Shown here one piece after another: positions 54,743-64,000 of a stretch of DNA of 64,000 nucleotides. Source of the stretch: Vibrio intestinalis (GTDB lineage: Bacteria; Pseudomonadota; Gammaproteobacteria; Enterobacterales; Vibrionaceae); assembly GCF_025195085.2 (NCBI RefSeq), contig NZ_JANAVY020000012.1:49784-113783 (forward strand). Direction: 5' to 3'. The stretch's first letter is position 1; the number at the start of each line of letters is the position of its first letter. The notes under the pieces were generated by a model that saw nothing but the letters and a program-made list of their open reading frames with translations, was not told where the DNA came from and did not search any database. A program made the translations under genes and the position numbers.

Positions 54743-56596
54743 TTAAATATTATCTACAGATTGACCAGCAAGTGCTGCTCGAATTGATTTATCCATGCGA
54801 CGTGACGCGAAATCTTGGCTAGCTTTGTCCGTCTGTTTGATGCCGACTTCAATCGCATCGGCATCATCGCCGTTACGCAGTTCAATCAGAGCTTCGATTG
54901 CGCTTAGCAAATCTTGTTTCTCTTGCTCTGACAATAACTCGTCACCATCCGCTTGCATGGCTGCAATTAAACCTTCAATCACACGATCTGCCTCAACTCG
55001 TTGCTCTGCGAGTGCGCGAGATTGCATGTCTTCTTTAGCATAGGTCATCGAATCACGTAGCATGTTTGCTACTTCATCATCACTTAGGCCATAAGAAGGT
55101 TTAACTTGAATTTCAGATTGTACACCGGTGCTCTTTTCCATTGCGGTAACAGATAATAGGCCATCTGCATCCACTTGGTATGTCACGCGAATATGCGCAG
55201 CACCTGCTGCCATTGGCGGGATCCCTTTTAAAGAGAATCGCGCTAGTGAACGACAGTCGTCCACCATTTCACGTTCACCTTGAACAGTGTGAACACTCAT
55301 TGCGGTTTGACCATCTTTAAAGGTGGTAAACTCTTGTGCGCGCGCGACAGGGATAGTTGTATTACGCGGGATGATTTTTTCTACTAAGCCACCCATGGTT
55401 TCAATACCAAGTGACAGTGGAATTACATCCAGCAATAGCATTTCAGAATCTGGCTTATTACCCGCTAAGATATCCGCTTGAATGCCGGCGCCAATCGCGA
55501 CGACTTCATCTGGGTTGATGCTGGTGAGTGGCGTTCGGCCAAAGAACTCCCCAACCATTTCACGAACCAGCAGAGTACGTGTAGAACCGCCAACCATCAC
55601 TACTTCGTTCACTTCGTCTAGCTCAACTTCGGCATCTTTCAACGCGCGGCGGCAAGACATGAGTGTTTTCTTAACCAGTGGGCGAATCAGATCTTCAAAC
55701 TCTTCGCGAGTCACTTCACCTTGCCAACCCAACACGTCAACAGAAACGGACTCTTGCTCAGAGAAGGCGATTTTAGTCTGTGAAGCGGTGTTTAGCAGGA
55801 TGCGCTGCTGCTCTGCACTAAGAGCCTGATCAATTCCGGCTTTAGCTTGAATATGGTCTGCCAATAGATGGTCAAAATCATCGCCGCCTAGCGCCGAGTC
55901 ACCACCGGTTGCTAATACTTCAAACACGCCTTTTGAAAGACGAAGAATAGAAATATCAAACGTACCACCACCTAAATCATAAACCGCAATAACGCCTTCT
56001 TGGCCTGAATCTAAGCCATAAGCAATAGCTGCTGCGGTTGGTTCGTTTAATAGGCGCAGCACATGAAGTCCCGCTAACTTAGCGGCATCTTTTGTACCTG
56101 CACGCTGCGCATCATCAAAATAGGCAGGAACAGTAATCACTACGCCTGCAAGCTCACCACCTAAGGTTTGCTCTGCACGTTGACCAAGTGCTTTTAGAAT
56201 ATCTGCCGACACTTCGATTGGGTTTTTATCACCACTCGCAGTTTGCAAAATAGGCAAGCCGTTATCGCTTTCTTTCAATGCGTAAGGCAATGATGGGTAA
56301 CGCTGCTGGATGTCGTTCAATGAGCGACCGATAAGGCGCTTAACCGAAATAATCGTGTTCTTTGGATCGGTTTCTGAATGCGCTTGAGCCGTGTAGCCAA
56401 CATGAGTTGTGTCTGCTGAATAATGCACGACAGAAGGAAGAATGCTACGACCTTGCTGATCAGCGAGTGTGGTTGCGTTACCACTACGAACTGACGCCAC
56501 TAACGAGTTAGTGGTCCCTAAATCGATACCTGCCGCAAGTTTATGCTCATGAGGTGCCGAGCTTTGGCCCGGTTCTGCAATTTGGAGTAATGCCAT
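54743..56596 (-). CDS. hscA: Fe-S cluster chaperone HscA
   Basis: A specialised Hsp70 that, with HscB, releases clusters from IscU. The 617 residues show the ATPase motifs [12 protein letters not shown] near residue 24, [13 protein letters not shown] near residue 203 and [10 protein letters not shown] near residue 347, then the beta-sandwich substrate domain that recognises the IscU LPPVK motif. It follows hscB by 20 bases. Confidence 0.97.
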   Translation of the reverse strand: MALLQIAEPGQSSAPHEHKLAAGIDLGTTNSLVASVRSGNATTLADQQGRSILPSVVHYSADTTHVGYTAQAHSETDPKNTIISVKRLIGRSLNDIQQRYPSLPYALKESDNGLPILQTASGDKNPIEVSADILKALGQRAEQTLGGELAGVVITVPAYFDDAQRAGTKDAAKLAGLHVLRLLNEPTAAAIAYGLDSGQEGVIAVYDLGGGTFDISILRLSKGVFEVLATGGDSALGGDDFDHLLADHIQAKAGIDQALSAEQQRILLNTASQTKIAFSEQESVSVDVLGWQGEVTREEFEDLIRPLVKKTLMSCRRALKDAEVELDEVNEVVMVGGSTRTLLVREMVGEFFGRTPLTSINPDEVVAIGAGIQADILAGNKPDSEMLLLDVIPLSLGIETMGGLVEKIIPRNTTIPVARAQEFTTFKDGQTAMSVHTVQGEREMVDDCRSLARFSLKGIPPMAAGAAHIRVTYQVDADGLLSVTAMEKSTGVQSEIQVKPSYGLSDDEVANMLRDSMTYAKEDMQSRALAEQRVEADRVIEGLIAAMQADGDELLSEQEKQDLLSAIEALIELRNGDDADAIEVGIKQTDKASQDFASRRMDKSIRAALAGQSVDNI

Positions 56597-56616
56597 TGTT
56601 AATCCTTGCTCTGGAA

Positions 56617-57132
56617 TTAACCGAGTAGTTTGTCTTCGACTAACTCGATTTCATTTTTTAGTTTGGCAATAAATTTAAGTTTACGAACGCTGTCTGCCGC
56701 TTCCAACCACAGAGCATCGTTAAGTTGTTGTTCTACTGTTTGTAGCTGCTGCTTATACATCTTTGATACTTTGCCATCAAAGTCAAACAAAGCCGCTTCA
56801 GGATCGCCTTTAGATGGGATCTCTTCGAGTTCTTCGCGCAATTCCATTTGTTCCATTAAGAACATAGGATCTTGCATTGTTTGTTGCTCGCCTCGAATCT
56901 CTACTTGGTTTTCTGCCAGCAGGTACTCCGCGCGGGAAATTGGGTTCTTTAAAACTTGGTGCGCATCGTTGATTTGAGCCGCTTTTTGTACCGCCATTAG
57001 GCGATCACGTTCAGAAGCCGTAGCAAAGTTATCTGGATGAAAACGCTTTTGCAATTCACGGAATTGAGAAGAAAGAAGGCTACCATCCAGCTTAAACTGA
57101 GTTGGTAGCCCAAATAATTCAAAGTGATTCAT
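56617..57132 (-). CDS. hscB: J-domain co-chaperone HscB
   Basis: HscB delivers IscU to HscA. The 171 residues have an N-terminal J domain with RFHPDNFA containing the HPD motif (near residue 37), and a C-terminal three-helix IscU-binding domain. It lies between iscA and hscA in the standard operon order. Confidence 0.97.
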   Translation of the reverse strand: MNHFELFGLPTQFKLDGSLLSSQFRELQKRFHPDNFATASERDRLMAVQKAAQINDAHQVLKNPISRAEYLLAENQVEIRGEQQTMQDPMFLMEQMELREELEEIPSKGDPEAALFDFDGKVSKMYKQQLQTVEQQLNDALWLEAADSVRKLKFIAKLKNEIELVEDKLLG

Positions 57133-57187
57133 GGTTATTCTGATCCTTGGGAATCTCTCCTACCAAGAACCAGCAGGAGAGCAGTCG

Positions 57188-57511
57188 TTAGACGTTGAAG
57201 CTCTCACCACAACCACACTCACTTTTCGCATTTGGGTTGTTGAACTCAAAACCTTCGTTCAAGCCTTCTTTAACGTAATCTAGCTGTGTTCCATCTAAGT
57301 ACGCAAGACTCTTCTTATCGATGATGATCTTAACCCCTGAATGATCAAACACTTCATCTTCTTCATTAAGGTCATCGACAAACTCAAGTACATAAGCCAT
57401 ACCGGAACAGCCTGTTGTTTTCACGCCAAGACGTAGCCCAATGCCTTTGCCTCTATTGGCTAAGAAAGCACTAACTCGACTTGCTGCTGCTTCTGTTAAT
57501 GTGATGGCCAT
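57188..57511 (-). CDS. iscA: Fe-S assembly scaffold/carrier IscA
   Basis: An A-type carrier of 107 residues. The three conserved cysteines are present: one in TTGCSGMAY (near residue 35) and two in ECGCGESF (about 99 and 101). It sits between iscU and hscB. Confidence 0.97.
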   Translation of the reverse strand: MAITLTEAAASRVSAFLANRGKGIGLRLGVKTTGCSGMAYVLEFVDDLNEEDEVFDHSGVKIIIDKKSLAYLDGTQLDYVKEGLNEGFEFNNPNAKSECGCGESFNV

Positions 57512-57580
57512 ACTGCACCCTGATAGTTCTGGTTATGAATGAAATGGGAGCACTTCGCTCCCATTAATGACAAAGAGAGT

Positions 57581-57961
57581 TTACTGATGTTTTTTCTTGT
57601 AGTCAGCAACTGCTGCTTTAATTGCATCTTCTGCAAGAATAGAGCAGTGAACCTTTACTGGTGGAAGTTCTAGCTCTTCTGCAATTTCAGCGTTTTTGAT
57701 TGCTGCTGCCTCATCAATGCTCTTACCTTTAACCCACTCTGTTACTAGTGAGCTAGAAGCGATAGCACTACCACAGCCGTACGTTTTGAACTTCGCATCT
57801 TCAATAATACCTTCTGGTGTTACTTTGATTTGAAGCTTCATTACGTCACCACATGCTGGCGCGCCAACCATGCCGCTACCAACCGCTGGGTCTTCTTTGT
57901 CAAATGAACCTACGTTACGTGGGTTCTCATAATGATCGATTACTTTTTCACTGTATGCCAT
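57581..57961 (-). CDS. iscU: Fe-S cluster scaffold IscU
   Basis: The scaffold on which [2Fe-2S] clusters are built. The 126 residues keep the three cluster Cys in GAPACGDVM, TYGCGSA and HCSILAEDA, and the HscA recognition motif LPPVK (99-103). It lies 50 bases after iscS. Confidence 0.98.
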   Translation of the reverse strand: MAYSEKVIDHYENPRNVGSFDKEDPAVGSGMVGAPACGDVMKLQIKVTPEGIIEDAKFKTYGCGSAIASSSLVTEWVKGKSIDEAAAIKNAEIAEELELPPVKVHCSILAEDAIKAAVADYKKKHQ

Positions 57962-58011
57962 TGTCTTTACCTCGAATCCTCTACCTACACATCATTGGCG
58001 TGATCTAGTGT

Positions 58012-59226
58012 TTAGTGGTGTGCCCACTCAACGGTACTTAGATCAACACCTTCCTTGTACATATCCCATAGAGGAGACATGTCACGCAGTTTAGTTACTG
58101 CTGTACGAATTTGTTCTACTGCGTAATCCACTTCTTCTTCTGTCGTGAAACGACCGAATGAGAAACGAACTGAGCTATGCGCTAGCTCATCGTCAAGACC
58201 TAATGCACGAAGTACATACGAAGGTTCTAGACTTGCAGAAGTACATGCACTACCTGAAGAAACCGCTAAGTCTTTTAGAGACATTAGCAGTGATTCACCT
58301 TCAACGAATGCAAAACTGATATTAAGGTTGTGAGGTACACGTTGGTCAAAATCACCGTTTACCGTTACTGCTTCAAGGTCTTTAACACCTTCAAACAGGC
58401 GGTTACGCAGAGCGAGTGCATGGTCAAAGTCTTTTTGCATATCTTGCTTAGCGATAGCAAATGCTTCACCCATACCCACGATTTGGTGAGTTGCTAGTGT
58501 GCCAGAGCGGAAACCACGCTCATGACCGCCACCGTGCATTTGAGCCTCAAGACGAATACGAGGCTTACGACGAACATACAATGCACCGATACCTTTAGGG
58601 CCGTATGCTTTGTGTGCAGAAAGTGAAATTAGATCCACTTTCATTTCTTGAACGTCTAGCGGGATCTTACCTGCTGATTGCGCTGCATCTACATGGAACA
58701 CAATCTTACGAGAACGACAAAGTTCACCGATTTCAGTGATATCTTGAATAACACCGATTTCGTTATTTACGTGCATGATTGACACTAATACAGTGTCGTC
58801 ACGCATTGCCGATTCAAGCTTATTTAGATCAATAAGACCGTTAGATTCGGGCTCAAGGTAAGTTACCTCATAACCTTCACGTTCCAACTGACGGCATGGA
58901 TCTAGCACTGCTTTGTGTTCTGTTTTGCAAGTAATAACGTGCTTACCCTTCTTCGCGTAGAAGTGGGCTGCACCTTTAATTGCTAGGTTATCTGACTCTG
59001 TCGCGCCAGATGTAAAAACAATTTCTCTTGGGTCAGCATTTAGCAGCTCCGCAATTTGCTCACGAGCATTATCGACTGCTTCTTCGGCTTGCCAACCGTA
59101 ACGGTGTGAACGAGACGCAGGGTTACCAAACGTTCCGTCCATCGTCATGTACTGAACCATCTTTTCTGCAACTCGCGGGTCAACCGGGCAAGTCGCCGAG
59201 TAATCAAGATAAATCGGCAGTTTCAT
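58012..59226 (-). CDS. iscS: Cysteine desulfurase IscS
   Basis: The PLP-dependent sulfur donor for Fe-S clusters and tRNA thiolation. The 404 residues include the PLP lysine in [12 protein letters not shown] near residue 206 and the catalytic Cys in [14 protein letters not shown] near residue 328 on the mobile loop. It follows iscR by 30 bases. Confidence 0.98.
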   Translation of the reverse strand: MKLPIYLDYSATCPVDPRVAEKMVQYMTMDGTFGNPASRSHRYGWQAEEAVDNAREQIAELLNADPREIVFTSGATESDNLAIKGAAHFYAKKGKHVITCKTEHKAVLDPCRQLEREGYEVTYLEPESNGLIDLNKLESAMRDDTVLVSIMHVNNEIGVIQDITEIGELCRSRKIVFHVDAAQSAGKIPLDVQEMKVDLISLSAHKAYGPKGIGALYVRRKPRIRLEAQMHGGGHERGFRSGTLATHQIVGMGEAFAIAKQDMQKDFDHALALRNRLFEGVKDLEAVTVNGDFDQRVPHNLNISFAFVEGESLLMSLKDLAVSSGSACTSASLEPSYVLRALGLDDELAHSSVRFSFGRFTTEEEVDYAVEQIRTAVTKLRDMSPLWDMYKEGVDLSTVEWAHH

Positions 59227-59256
59227 TCTCTACTCCAATGTAACATTGCTGACCGC

Positions 59257-59760
59257 TTAAGAGCGGACGTCTAAACCCACAACCGCTTTATTTGTATGAT
59301 TTGCGAGGCCGTGGTTAACCGCAAGATCTAAGTCTTGTCGGTCTGAAATTTCTAATACTTCGTTATCTTTCATCAACTCGCCAAGAGTGATGTTGTTGAG
59401 AAAGTCGCTAATGCGTGAACTTAAATCACGCCATAAGGTGTGCGTTAAACAACGCGTGCCACCTTGGCAGTCGCCTTTCCCATTGCATTTGGTCGCGTCT
59501 ACGGACTCATCAACGGCCGCGATCACTGTTCCTATTGCAATTGTGTGTGCATCAGCACCTAAGCGGTAACCGCCGCCTGGGCCACGAACACTTGCAACTA
59601 ATCCTGCTTTACGTAACTTAGAAAAAAGCTGCTCTAAGTAAGACAGTGATATTCCTTGTCGCTCTGAAATGTCGGCTAGCGGTACAGGATTCTGCTGAGA
59701 GTGTAAAGCCACATCTAGCATAGCTGTAACTGCATATCTTCCTTTAGATGTAAGTCTCAT
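59257..59760 (-). CDS. iscR: Fe-S sensing regulator IscR
   Basis: An Rrf2-family repressor/activator that binds a [2Fe-2S] cluster. From the ATG at 59760 ([16 protein letters not shown]) it has 167 residues. Cluster ligands appear as Cys92, Cys98, Cys104 and His107 in [18 protein letters not shown]. The helix-turn-helix is near residues 27-50. Two type 1 operators lie directly upstream, indicating autorepression by the holo-form. In-frame codons to 59778 are non-homologous. Confidence 0.97.
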   Translation of the reverse strand: MRLTSKGRYAVTAMLDVALHSQQNPVPLADISERQGISLSYLEQLFSKLRKAGLVASVRGPGGGYRLGADAHTIAIGTVIAAVDESVDATKCNGKGDCQGGTRCLTHTLWRDLSSRISDFLNNITLGELMKDNEVLEISDRQDLDLAVNHGLANHTNKAVVGLDVRS

Positions 59761-59802
59761 ATAACACCATATCCACATCGTTTATGTGGTATGAAGTTTT
59801 CC

Positions 59803-59852
59803 ATACCCGACTAAAATGGTCAAGTATTTATTTGACTAATTTAGTCAGGTAT
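59803..59852 (-). promoter_or_regulatory. Two adjacent IscR type 1 operators
   Basis: Positions 59803-59827 fit the 25-base E. coli type 1 IscR consensus closely, with GACT and GGTC in the two half sites; 59828-59852 is a second, weaker copy with TTGACT and AGTCAGG. They abut and lie 43-92 bases upstream of iscR, as in the E. coli iscR promoter. Confidence 0.8.
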
Positions 59853-59876
59853 TAAGTTGCTGACCAAAAATCGTAA

Positions 59877-60605
59877 TTATCGACTACCAATCTTCTTCTC
59901 GATAGCAGTTAATACGCCTCTCAGTGTATTGATTTCTTGCAGCTCTGGTCGTGCACGACTAAATAGGCGGCGCATCTTGTTCATTACTTTTCCAGGCTGG
60001 TCCTCAGCAATAAACTGGGTATCCAACATTACTTTTTCAAGGTGTTCAAAGAACATTTCTAGTTCTTTATGGCGAGGATACTCTGCCGGAGCTTGCTCTG
60101 GATGCTGCGCTTTTTCTTGCTCTAAATGGGCAACTCGAATTTCGTAACTGATGGTTTGAACAGCCATCGCTAAATTCAACGAGCTGTATTCGGGATTTGC
60201 AGGGATGCAAACATGATAATGACACGTTTGTAACTCTTCATTTGTAAGGCCTGTACGTTCACGACCAAATACAATCGCAACATTACTGGTTAAACCTTCT
60301 TGTGCGCATTTTTCACCGCACTCACGAGGTTCTAACATTGGCCACTCAAGAGTACGAGAGCGCGCACTAGAGCCAACAACTAAAGCACAATCTGCAACAG
60401 CTTCTTCCAAAGTACTCACGACTTGAGCGTTTTGCGCGATATCTGCGGCCCCTGCTGCTAAGGCAATAGCTTGTCCATCAACGTCACATTGAGGATCAAC
60501 AAGCACCATATTTGTTAAACCCATCACTTTCATCGCGCGGGCTGCAGAGCCGATATTTCCTGAGTGAGAAGTTCCTACTAGAACGACTTTTACGTTGTTA
60601 AGCAT
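59877..60605 (-). CDS. trmJ: tRNA (cytidine/uridine-2'-O-)-methyltransferase TrmJ
   Basis: A SPOUT-family enzyme that methylates the ribose of nucleotide 32 in tRNAs. From the ATG at 60605 ([19 protein letters not shown]) it has 242 residues, like E. coli TrmJ (246); the ORF extends to 60716 with an unrelated N-terminus. [22 protein letters not shown] and [15 protein letters not shown] are the SAM-binding knot motifs. It lies upstream of the isc operon and divergent from suhB, as in E. coli. Confidence 0.96.
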   Translation of the reverse strand: MLNNVKVVLVGTSHSGNIGSAARAMKVMGLTNMVLVDPQCDVDGQAIALAAGAADIAQNAQVVSTLEEAVADCALVVGSSARSRTLEWPMLEPRECGEKCAQEGLTSNVAIVFGRERTGLTNEELQTCHYHVCIPANPEYSSLNLAMAVQTISYEIRVAHLEQEKAQHPEQAPAEYPRHKELEMFFEHLEKVMLDTQFIAEDQPGKVMNKMRRLFSRARPELQEINTLRGVLTAIEKKIGSR

Positions 60606-60781
60606 GTAATAAACCTGTAGCAAATTAGAGCTGCGAGATATTAACACATAGAAAAAATAAATGGAGTTAGGCTTTACGTTAAAGCACTCAATAGTGCAAT
60701 AATTCACCACTTCCATTTGCTCATTATTCTGTTATACTCGCGCTCGTTTTTCTGTTCTTTAACATCCGTTGGGAAATTAGT

Positions 60782-61585
60782 ATGCATCCAATGCTTAATA
60801 TCGCTATTCGTGCTGCACGAAAAGCTGGCAACCATATTGCTAAATCTTTAGAAAATGCTGAGAAGATCGAATCGACTCAGAAAGGCGTAAACGACTTTGT
60901 TACTAACGTAGACAAAGAAGCGGAAGCTATCATCATCGATACAATCAAAGCGTCTTACCCAGAGCACTGTATCGTTGCTGAAGAAAATGGCGTTATCGAA
61001 GGTAAAGATAAAGAAGTACAATGGATCATCGACCCACTGGATGGCACTACCAACTTCGTTAAAGGTCTACCACACTTCTCAGTTTCAATCGCTGTTCGCT
61101 TCCGTGGCAAAACAGAGGTTGCGTGTGTTTACGACCCAATGCTAAACGAACTATTCACTGCACAACGCGGCGCTGGTGCTCAGCTAAACAACGCTCGTAT
61201 TCGCGTTAAGCAACTTAAAGACCTTCAAGGTACTGTTCTAGCAACAGGTTTCCCATTCAAGCAGAAGCAACACTCTGAATCTTACTTCAAGATCATGTCT
61301 TCTCTATTCGTAGACTGCTCTGACTTCCGTCGTACAGGTTCTGCTGCTCTAGACCTATGTTACCTAGCAGCTGGCCGTGTTGACGGTTTCTTCGAACTTG
61401 GCCTTAAGCCATGGGACATCGCGGCGGGTGAGCTGATCGCTCGTGAAGCTGGCGCTATCGTAACTGACTTTGCAGGTGGCACTGACTACATGAAGTCTGG
61501 TAACGTTGTTGCTTCAAGCGCACGTGGTGTGAAAGGTCTTCTTAAGAACATCCGTGAAAACGGTAACGAAGCTATCCTAAAATAA
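60782..61585 (+). CDS. suhB: Inositol-1-monophosphatase SuhB
   Basis: A Mg-dependent, lithium-sensitive phosphatase that in E. coli also takes part in rRNA antitermination complexes. The 267 residues show EENG near residue 68, DPLDGTTNF near residue 84 and the C-terminal KPWDIAAGELIAREAGA near residue 212. It ends at a strong terminator. Confidence 0.97.
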   Translation: MHPMLNIAIRAARKAGNHIAKSLENAEKIESTQKGVNDFVTNVDKEAEAIIIDTIKASYPEHCIVAEENGVIEGKDKEVQWIIDPLDGTTNFVKGLPHFSVSIAVRFRGKTEVACVYDPMLNELFTAQRGAGAQLNNARIRVKQLKDLQGTVLATGFPFKQKQHSESYFKIMSSLFVDCSDFRRTGSAALDLCYLAAGRVDGFFELGLKPWDIAAGELIAREAGAIVTDFAGGTDYMKSGNVVASSARGVKGLLKNIRENGNEAILK

Positions 61586-61609
61586 TAAGCTCCGTCACAG
61601 CTGAATATA

Positions 61610-61643
61610 AAAAGCCCCGCTCAATGAGCGGGGCTTTTTTATT
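61610..61643 (+). terminator. Terminator after suhB
   Basis: AAAGCCCCGCTC (61611-61622) pairs with GAGCGGGGCTTT (61626-61637), followed by a T run. Confidence 0.95.
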
Positions 61644-61765
61644 ACCTCTAATATGCGTTACACAGTTCCAATCGTCAGCTTCTCTATGCTAGCAGGCAAA
61701 ATTGGTGATATAAACCAGTGGTTAGTGTATAAGTTATGAACAATTTATAATTCCCTGCTAAGACG

Positions 61766-63295
61766 ATGAAGAAAACAGTTCCTCTTTTATGCTCACTCAA
61801 CTTATTGTTAGTTGGTTGTGATATGACCCCAGATAGCGTCCCACTATCTGATAAAAACTATTGTGACGCTATCCCACAACATCAAGTTAAACCCTTATCT
61901 CTCTTTCTAGAACCATACCAATCGAAACTTAGCAATCAAACAGGCGTCTACGTTTTAGAGCAAGGGGCTGAAGCGATGATGTCTCGGGCTTGGCTTACAG
62001 AAAGAGCTGAGCGCAGTATTGATATTCAGTATTTTATATTCTCAGTCGATAATATCGGGCTTATTGCTACAGACTATCTTGTTCACGCAGCTGAGCGAGG
62101 AGTGAAAGTTCGAGTTCTCGTTGATGACATCATGCTCGATGCAAAAGGTGACGAACTTTTGATGCTATCAGCACATGAAAATATCGAGATTAAAATCTAC
62201 AACCCCAATGTCAACATAGGGAAAAATATAATAAATAAACTTGGGGTAGTACTGACAGACTTCCATGGTTTGAACCAAAGAATGCACAACAAAGTCTTTC
62301 TCGTTGACGGGAAAATTGCAATTACCGGCGGTAGAAATGTCGCCGATGAATACTTTGGATTTGACCATGAATATAACTTTCGAGATAGAGATGTATTCTT
62401 AGCTGGAAAAGCGGTGACCGATGTTGAGCGTTCCTTTGAACAGTACTGGAACAACGACCTAAGCGTCAACGTAGCCAGCCTTATCGATAGTAACCCCTAC
62501 CCTAACAACCCAGACTTTTCTCGATTGCACTCCTATGCCTGCAACCCGGAAAACTTTCATCCTGAGATACGCGCAGAAATTCAAAAAGTCCCTGATACTT
62601 TCAATCATTTGATAACAGAAGGGCGTTTCCAGTTCATTGAACACGTTGAGTATATTTCCGATGAACCTGGTAAAAATAATCAAAGTTCATTCTTAGGTGG
62701 AGGCAGTACAACTCAACAAAAACTCGTTGAACTCGCTGAAAACGCACAACAAAACATCTTGATTCAAACTCCCTACTTAGTAACGACAAAAGCAGATCGT
62801 CAATTCCTCAAACAGCTTGTTGATAAAGGGATAAAAGTAAAAATCCTTACTAATAGCTTAGCTTCCAACGACAACCTAGAAGCATTTAGTGGTTATCAGC
62901 GAAATCGTTCTGAATTACTGGATACAGGTGTGGAAATTTATGAGTTCAAACCCGATGCTAAAGTGAGGCAGCGGGTCATGACAGATCACATGTTCAAACG
63001 CTTGCCGACAACGCCTATATTCGGATTACACGCGAAAACGATGACGATAGATAACAAAACGTCCGTCATCGGAACCTACAATTTCGACCCTCGAAGCGCC
63101 AACTTAAACACAGAAAGTTTTGCCATCATACACTCACCGAAAATCACAGAAATTCTAAACACCTCGATAAACATCGAAATGGCACCAGAGAACGCATGGC
63201 GTATCAGTGAAGACTTTAACCCCGATAGCGAGGTTAGCTTGATAAAGCAAATTAAGGTGAAGATTCGAAGAATAGTGCCTAAGAATATTCTCTAA
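61766..63295 (+). CDS. Phospholipase D-family lipoprotein (ClsC/cardiolipin-synthase-like)
   Basis: A 509-residue protein with two HKD motifs: HNKVFLVDG starting near residue 173 and HAKTMTIDN starting near residue 422, each followed by a conserved GxRN/GTYN block, so a catalytic PLD pair is intact. The N-terminal signal ends in lipobox LLVGC followed by Asp, a residue that in enterobacteria favours inner-membrane retention. The ORF is visibly richer in A and T than its neighbours and lies beside tRNA genes, so recent acquisition is possible. Cardiolipin synthesis is the best guess; a toxin-like lipase role is not excluded. Confidence 0.85.
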   Translation: MKKTVPLLCSLNLLLVGCDMTPDSVPLSDKNYCDAIPQHQVKPLSLFLEPYQSKLSNQTGVYVLEQGAEAMMSRAWLTERAERSIDIQYFIFSVDNIGLIATDYLVHAAERGVKVRVLVDDIMLDAKGDELLMLSAHENIEIKIYNPNVNIGKNIINKLGVVLTDFHGLNQRMHNKVFLVDGKIAITGGRNVADEYFGFDHEYNFRDRDVFLAGKAVTDVERSFEQYWNNDLSVNVASLIDSNPYPNNPDFSRLHSYACNPENFHPEIRAEIQKVPDTFNHLITEGRFQFIEHVEYISDEPGKNNQSSFLGGGSTTQQKLVELAENAQQNILIQTPYLVTTKADRQFLKQLVDKGIKVKILTNSLASNDNLEAFSGYQRNRSELLDTGVEIYEFKPDAKVRQRVMTDHMFKRLPTTPIFGLHAKTMTIDNKTSVIGTYNFDPRSANLNTESFAIIHSPKITEILNTSINIEMAPENAWRISEDFNPDSEVSLIKQIKVKIRRIVPKNIL

Positions 63296-63365
63296 ATAAT
63301 GACTAAAGACAAAGACTGCGATGATGGCAAAAAACCAAGCGCGTTGCCTTCTTTGGTTAAAAATG

Positions 63366-63391
63366 GCGAGTACCTAATACTCGCTATTTTT
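63366..63391 (+). terminator. Terminator after the PLD-like gene
   Basis: GCGAGTA (63366-63372) pairs with TACTCGC (63378-63384), followed by TATTTTTAT. Confidence 0.75.
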
Positions 63392-63392
63392 A

Positions 63393-63558
63393 TGGATACC
63401 AACGAAAAGGCTCCTGTCTTTCGGCGGGGACGCCTAATCTGGAGCCTTAAATATGGCAGGTGTGGACCGGGCTGGCAATCCAGAGATTCGAAAGCTTCGC
63501 CCCAACACCCGCTGTTTGGTAGTTAGGGGAATCCGCTGCTCTGCCAACTGGAGTTTTT
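63393..63558 (-). repeat. Degenerate tRNA-Trp plus terminator copy A
   Basis: About 166 bases that align, with insertions, to the intact tRNA-Trp unit at 63728-63849. Retained parts are the terminator arms GGCTCC/GGAGCC, the CCA-end region ATGGCAGG, a GATTCGAA T-loop-like segment and CCGCTGCTCTGCCAACTGGAG of the anticodon and D arms. Inserted segments include one in the terminator loop, one before the T arm, one after it and one in the anticodon region. The 5' acceptor strand is missing, so it cannot be a functional tRNA. Confidence 0.7.
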
Positions 63559-63726
63559 AGGGATAAAAGGAAAAGGCTCTAGTTTTTCGTCGGGGACGCC
63601 TAGTCTAGAGCTTTAAATATGGCAGGGGTGGACCGAGCTGGCGATCCAGAGGTTCGAAAGCTTCGCCCCAACACGCGCTGTTTTGGTGGTTAGGGGAATC
63701 CACAGCTCTGCCAACTGGAGTTTTCT
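63559..63726 (-). repeat. Degenerate tRNA-Trp plus terminator copy B
   Basis: A second unit closely similar to copy A, carrying the same insertions at the same places relative to the intact tRNA-Trp. Copy B keeps the wild-type GGCAGGGGTGG acceptor end but has CCACAGCTCTG in place of CCGCTGCTCTG. Shared insertions mean the altered unit arose once and was then duplicated in tandem. Confidence 0.7.
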
Positions 63727-63736
63727 AGGATAAACG

Positions 63737-63768
63737 AAAAAGGCTCTAGTCTTTCGACTAGAGCCTTA
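63737..63768 (-). terminator. Terminator of the tRNA operon
   Basis: GGCTCTAGTC (63742-63751) pairs with GACTAGAGCC (63756-63765), with a T run on the minus strand just after tRNA-Trp. Confidence 0.85.
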
Positions 63769-63772
63769 AATA

Positions 63773-63849
<77 letters not shown>

Positions 63850-63885
63850 GTTGTTCGTGTTTAATGAGACGACTCTCGGAATAAG

Positions 63886-63962
63886 TGGCGGAGCGGACGG
63901 GACTCGAACCCGCGACCCCCGGCGTGACAGGCCGGTATTCTAACCAACTGAACTACCGCTCC
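63886..63962 (-). tRNA. tRNA-Asp (anticodon GTC)
   Basis: The minus strand reads GGAGCGGTAGTTCAG at the 5' end, anticodon stem CCGGC/GCCGG enclosing CTGTCAC (anticodon GTC), T arm GTTCGAG and encoded CCA. It precedes tRNA-Trp in a shared operon. A perfect inverted repeat TTAGACTC/GAGTCTAA lies just upstream (about 63969-63986). Confidence 0.95.
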
Positions 63963-64000
63963 GCACTGGTTAGACTCTTGAGTCTAAATTTAAAGCCTGG

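Noticed and set aside
63299..63526. 75-codon ORF after the PLD gene
   Set aside because: It reads through a transcription terminator and the degenerate tRNA repeats, so it is not a credible protein.

Overview
The window is a chromosomal segment of a Vibrio (Vibrionaceae, Gammaproteobacteria). The evidence is a complete Na+-translocating NADH:quinone reductase operon with ApbE and NqrM, the vibrio outer-membrane protein OmpK, a FrsA homologue, and gene order shared with E. coli around pepD-gpt-frsA-crl-proBA, nrdR-rib-nusB-thiL-pgpA, bolA-yajG-ampG, panE-yajL and iscRSUA-hscBA-fdx-iscX. No prophage, insertion sequence, integron or CRISPR array is visible. Most of the window is core genome, so the unusual signals are in intergenic DNA and in details of individual proteins.

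Layout. 1-3.9 kb: uppS (cut by the window edge), frr, pyrH, tsf and rpsB on the minus strand, with an rpsB leader that looks like an S2 autoregulatory site. 4.2-8.4 kb: map, glnD and yaeH on the plus strand. 8.4-14.5 kb: minus-strand run nrdR-ribD-ribE-ribBX-ribH-nusB-thiL-pgpA (riboflavin synthesis, antitermination, thiamine and phospholipid steps). 14.6-19.6 kb: proBA, crl, frsA and gpt. 19.9-21.2 kb: a purine permease. 21.2-22.2 kb: a regulatory intergenic region holding a 28-codon gene with its own promoter, ribosome binding site and terminator, plus PurR-like operators. 22.2-26.5 kb: pepD, then a three-gene operon of a RimB-like protease, RimK and an AstE/AspA-like hydrolase, preceded by a short ORF and three hairpins. 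26.5-34.3 kb: a sodium symporter, a DUF2884 protein, a Gre-like factor, a RecQ-like helicase, dinB under a LexA box, and a two-receiver diguanylate cyclase. 34.1-41.5 kb: nqrABCDEF-apbE-nqrM, with an ERIC-like repeat between nqrF and apbE.

41.9-49.3 kb: bolA, rlmG, yajG, a periplasmic cyclophilin and ampG; then an ECF sigma/ChrR pair led by a Lon-N-domain gene and a matching ECF promoter; then ompK behind a palindromic PurR-like operator. 49.4-61.6 kb: panE-yajL-csd, ndk, pepB, the full isc operon with two IscR type 1 sites, trmJ and suhB. 61.7-64 kb: a phospholipase D-like lipoprotein, two degenerate tandem copies of a tRNA-Trp-plus-terminator unit, and intact tRNA-Trp and tRNA-Asp genes.

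Several groups work together. The purine set (gpt, permease, OmpK/Tsx channel) appears to share PurR operators. Nqr subunits depend on ApbE for covalent FMN and on NqrM for iron. The isc genes build Fe-S clusters, including those sensed by IscR. The sigma-ChrR operon is probably a photo-oxidative stress switch, although its anti-sigma factor has lost most of the known zinc ligands. All functional calls come from reading the sequence and remembered family knowledge; no database search was run.
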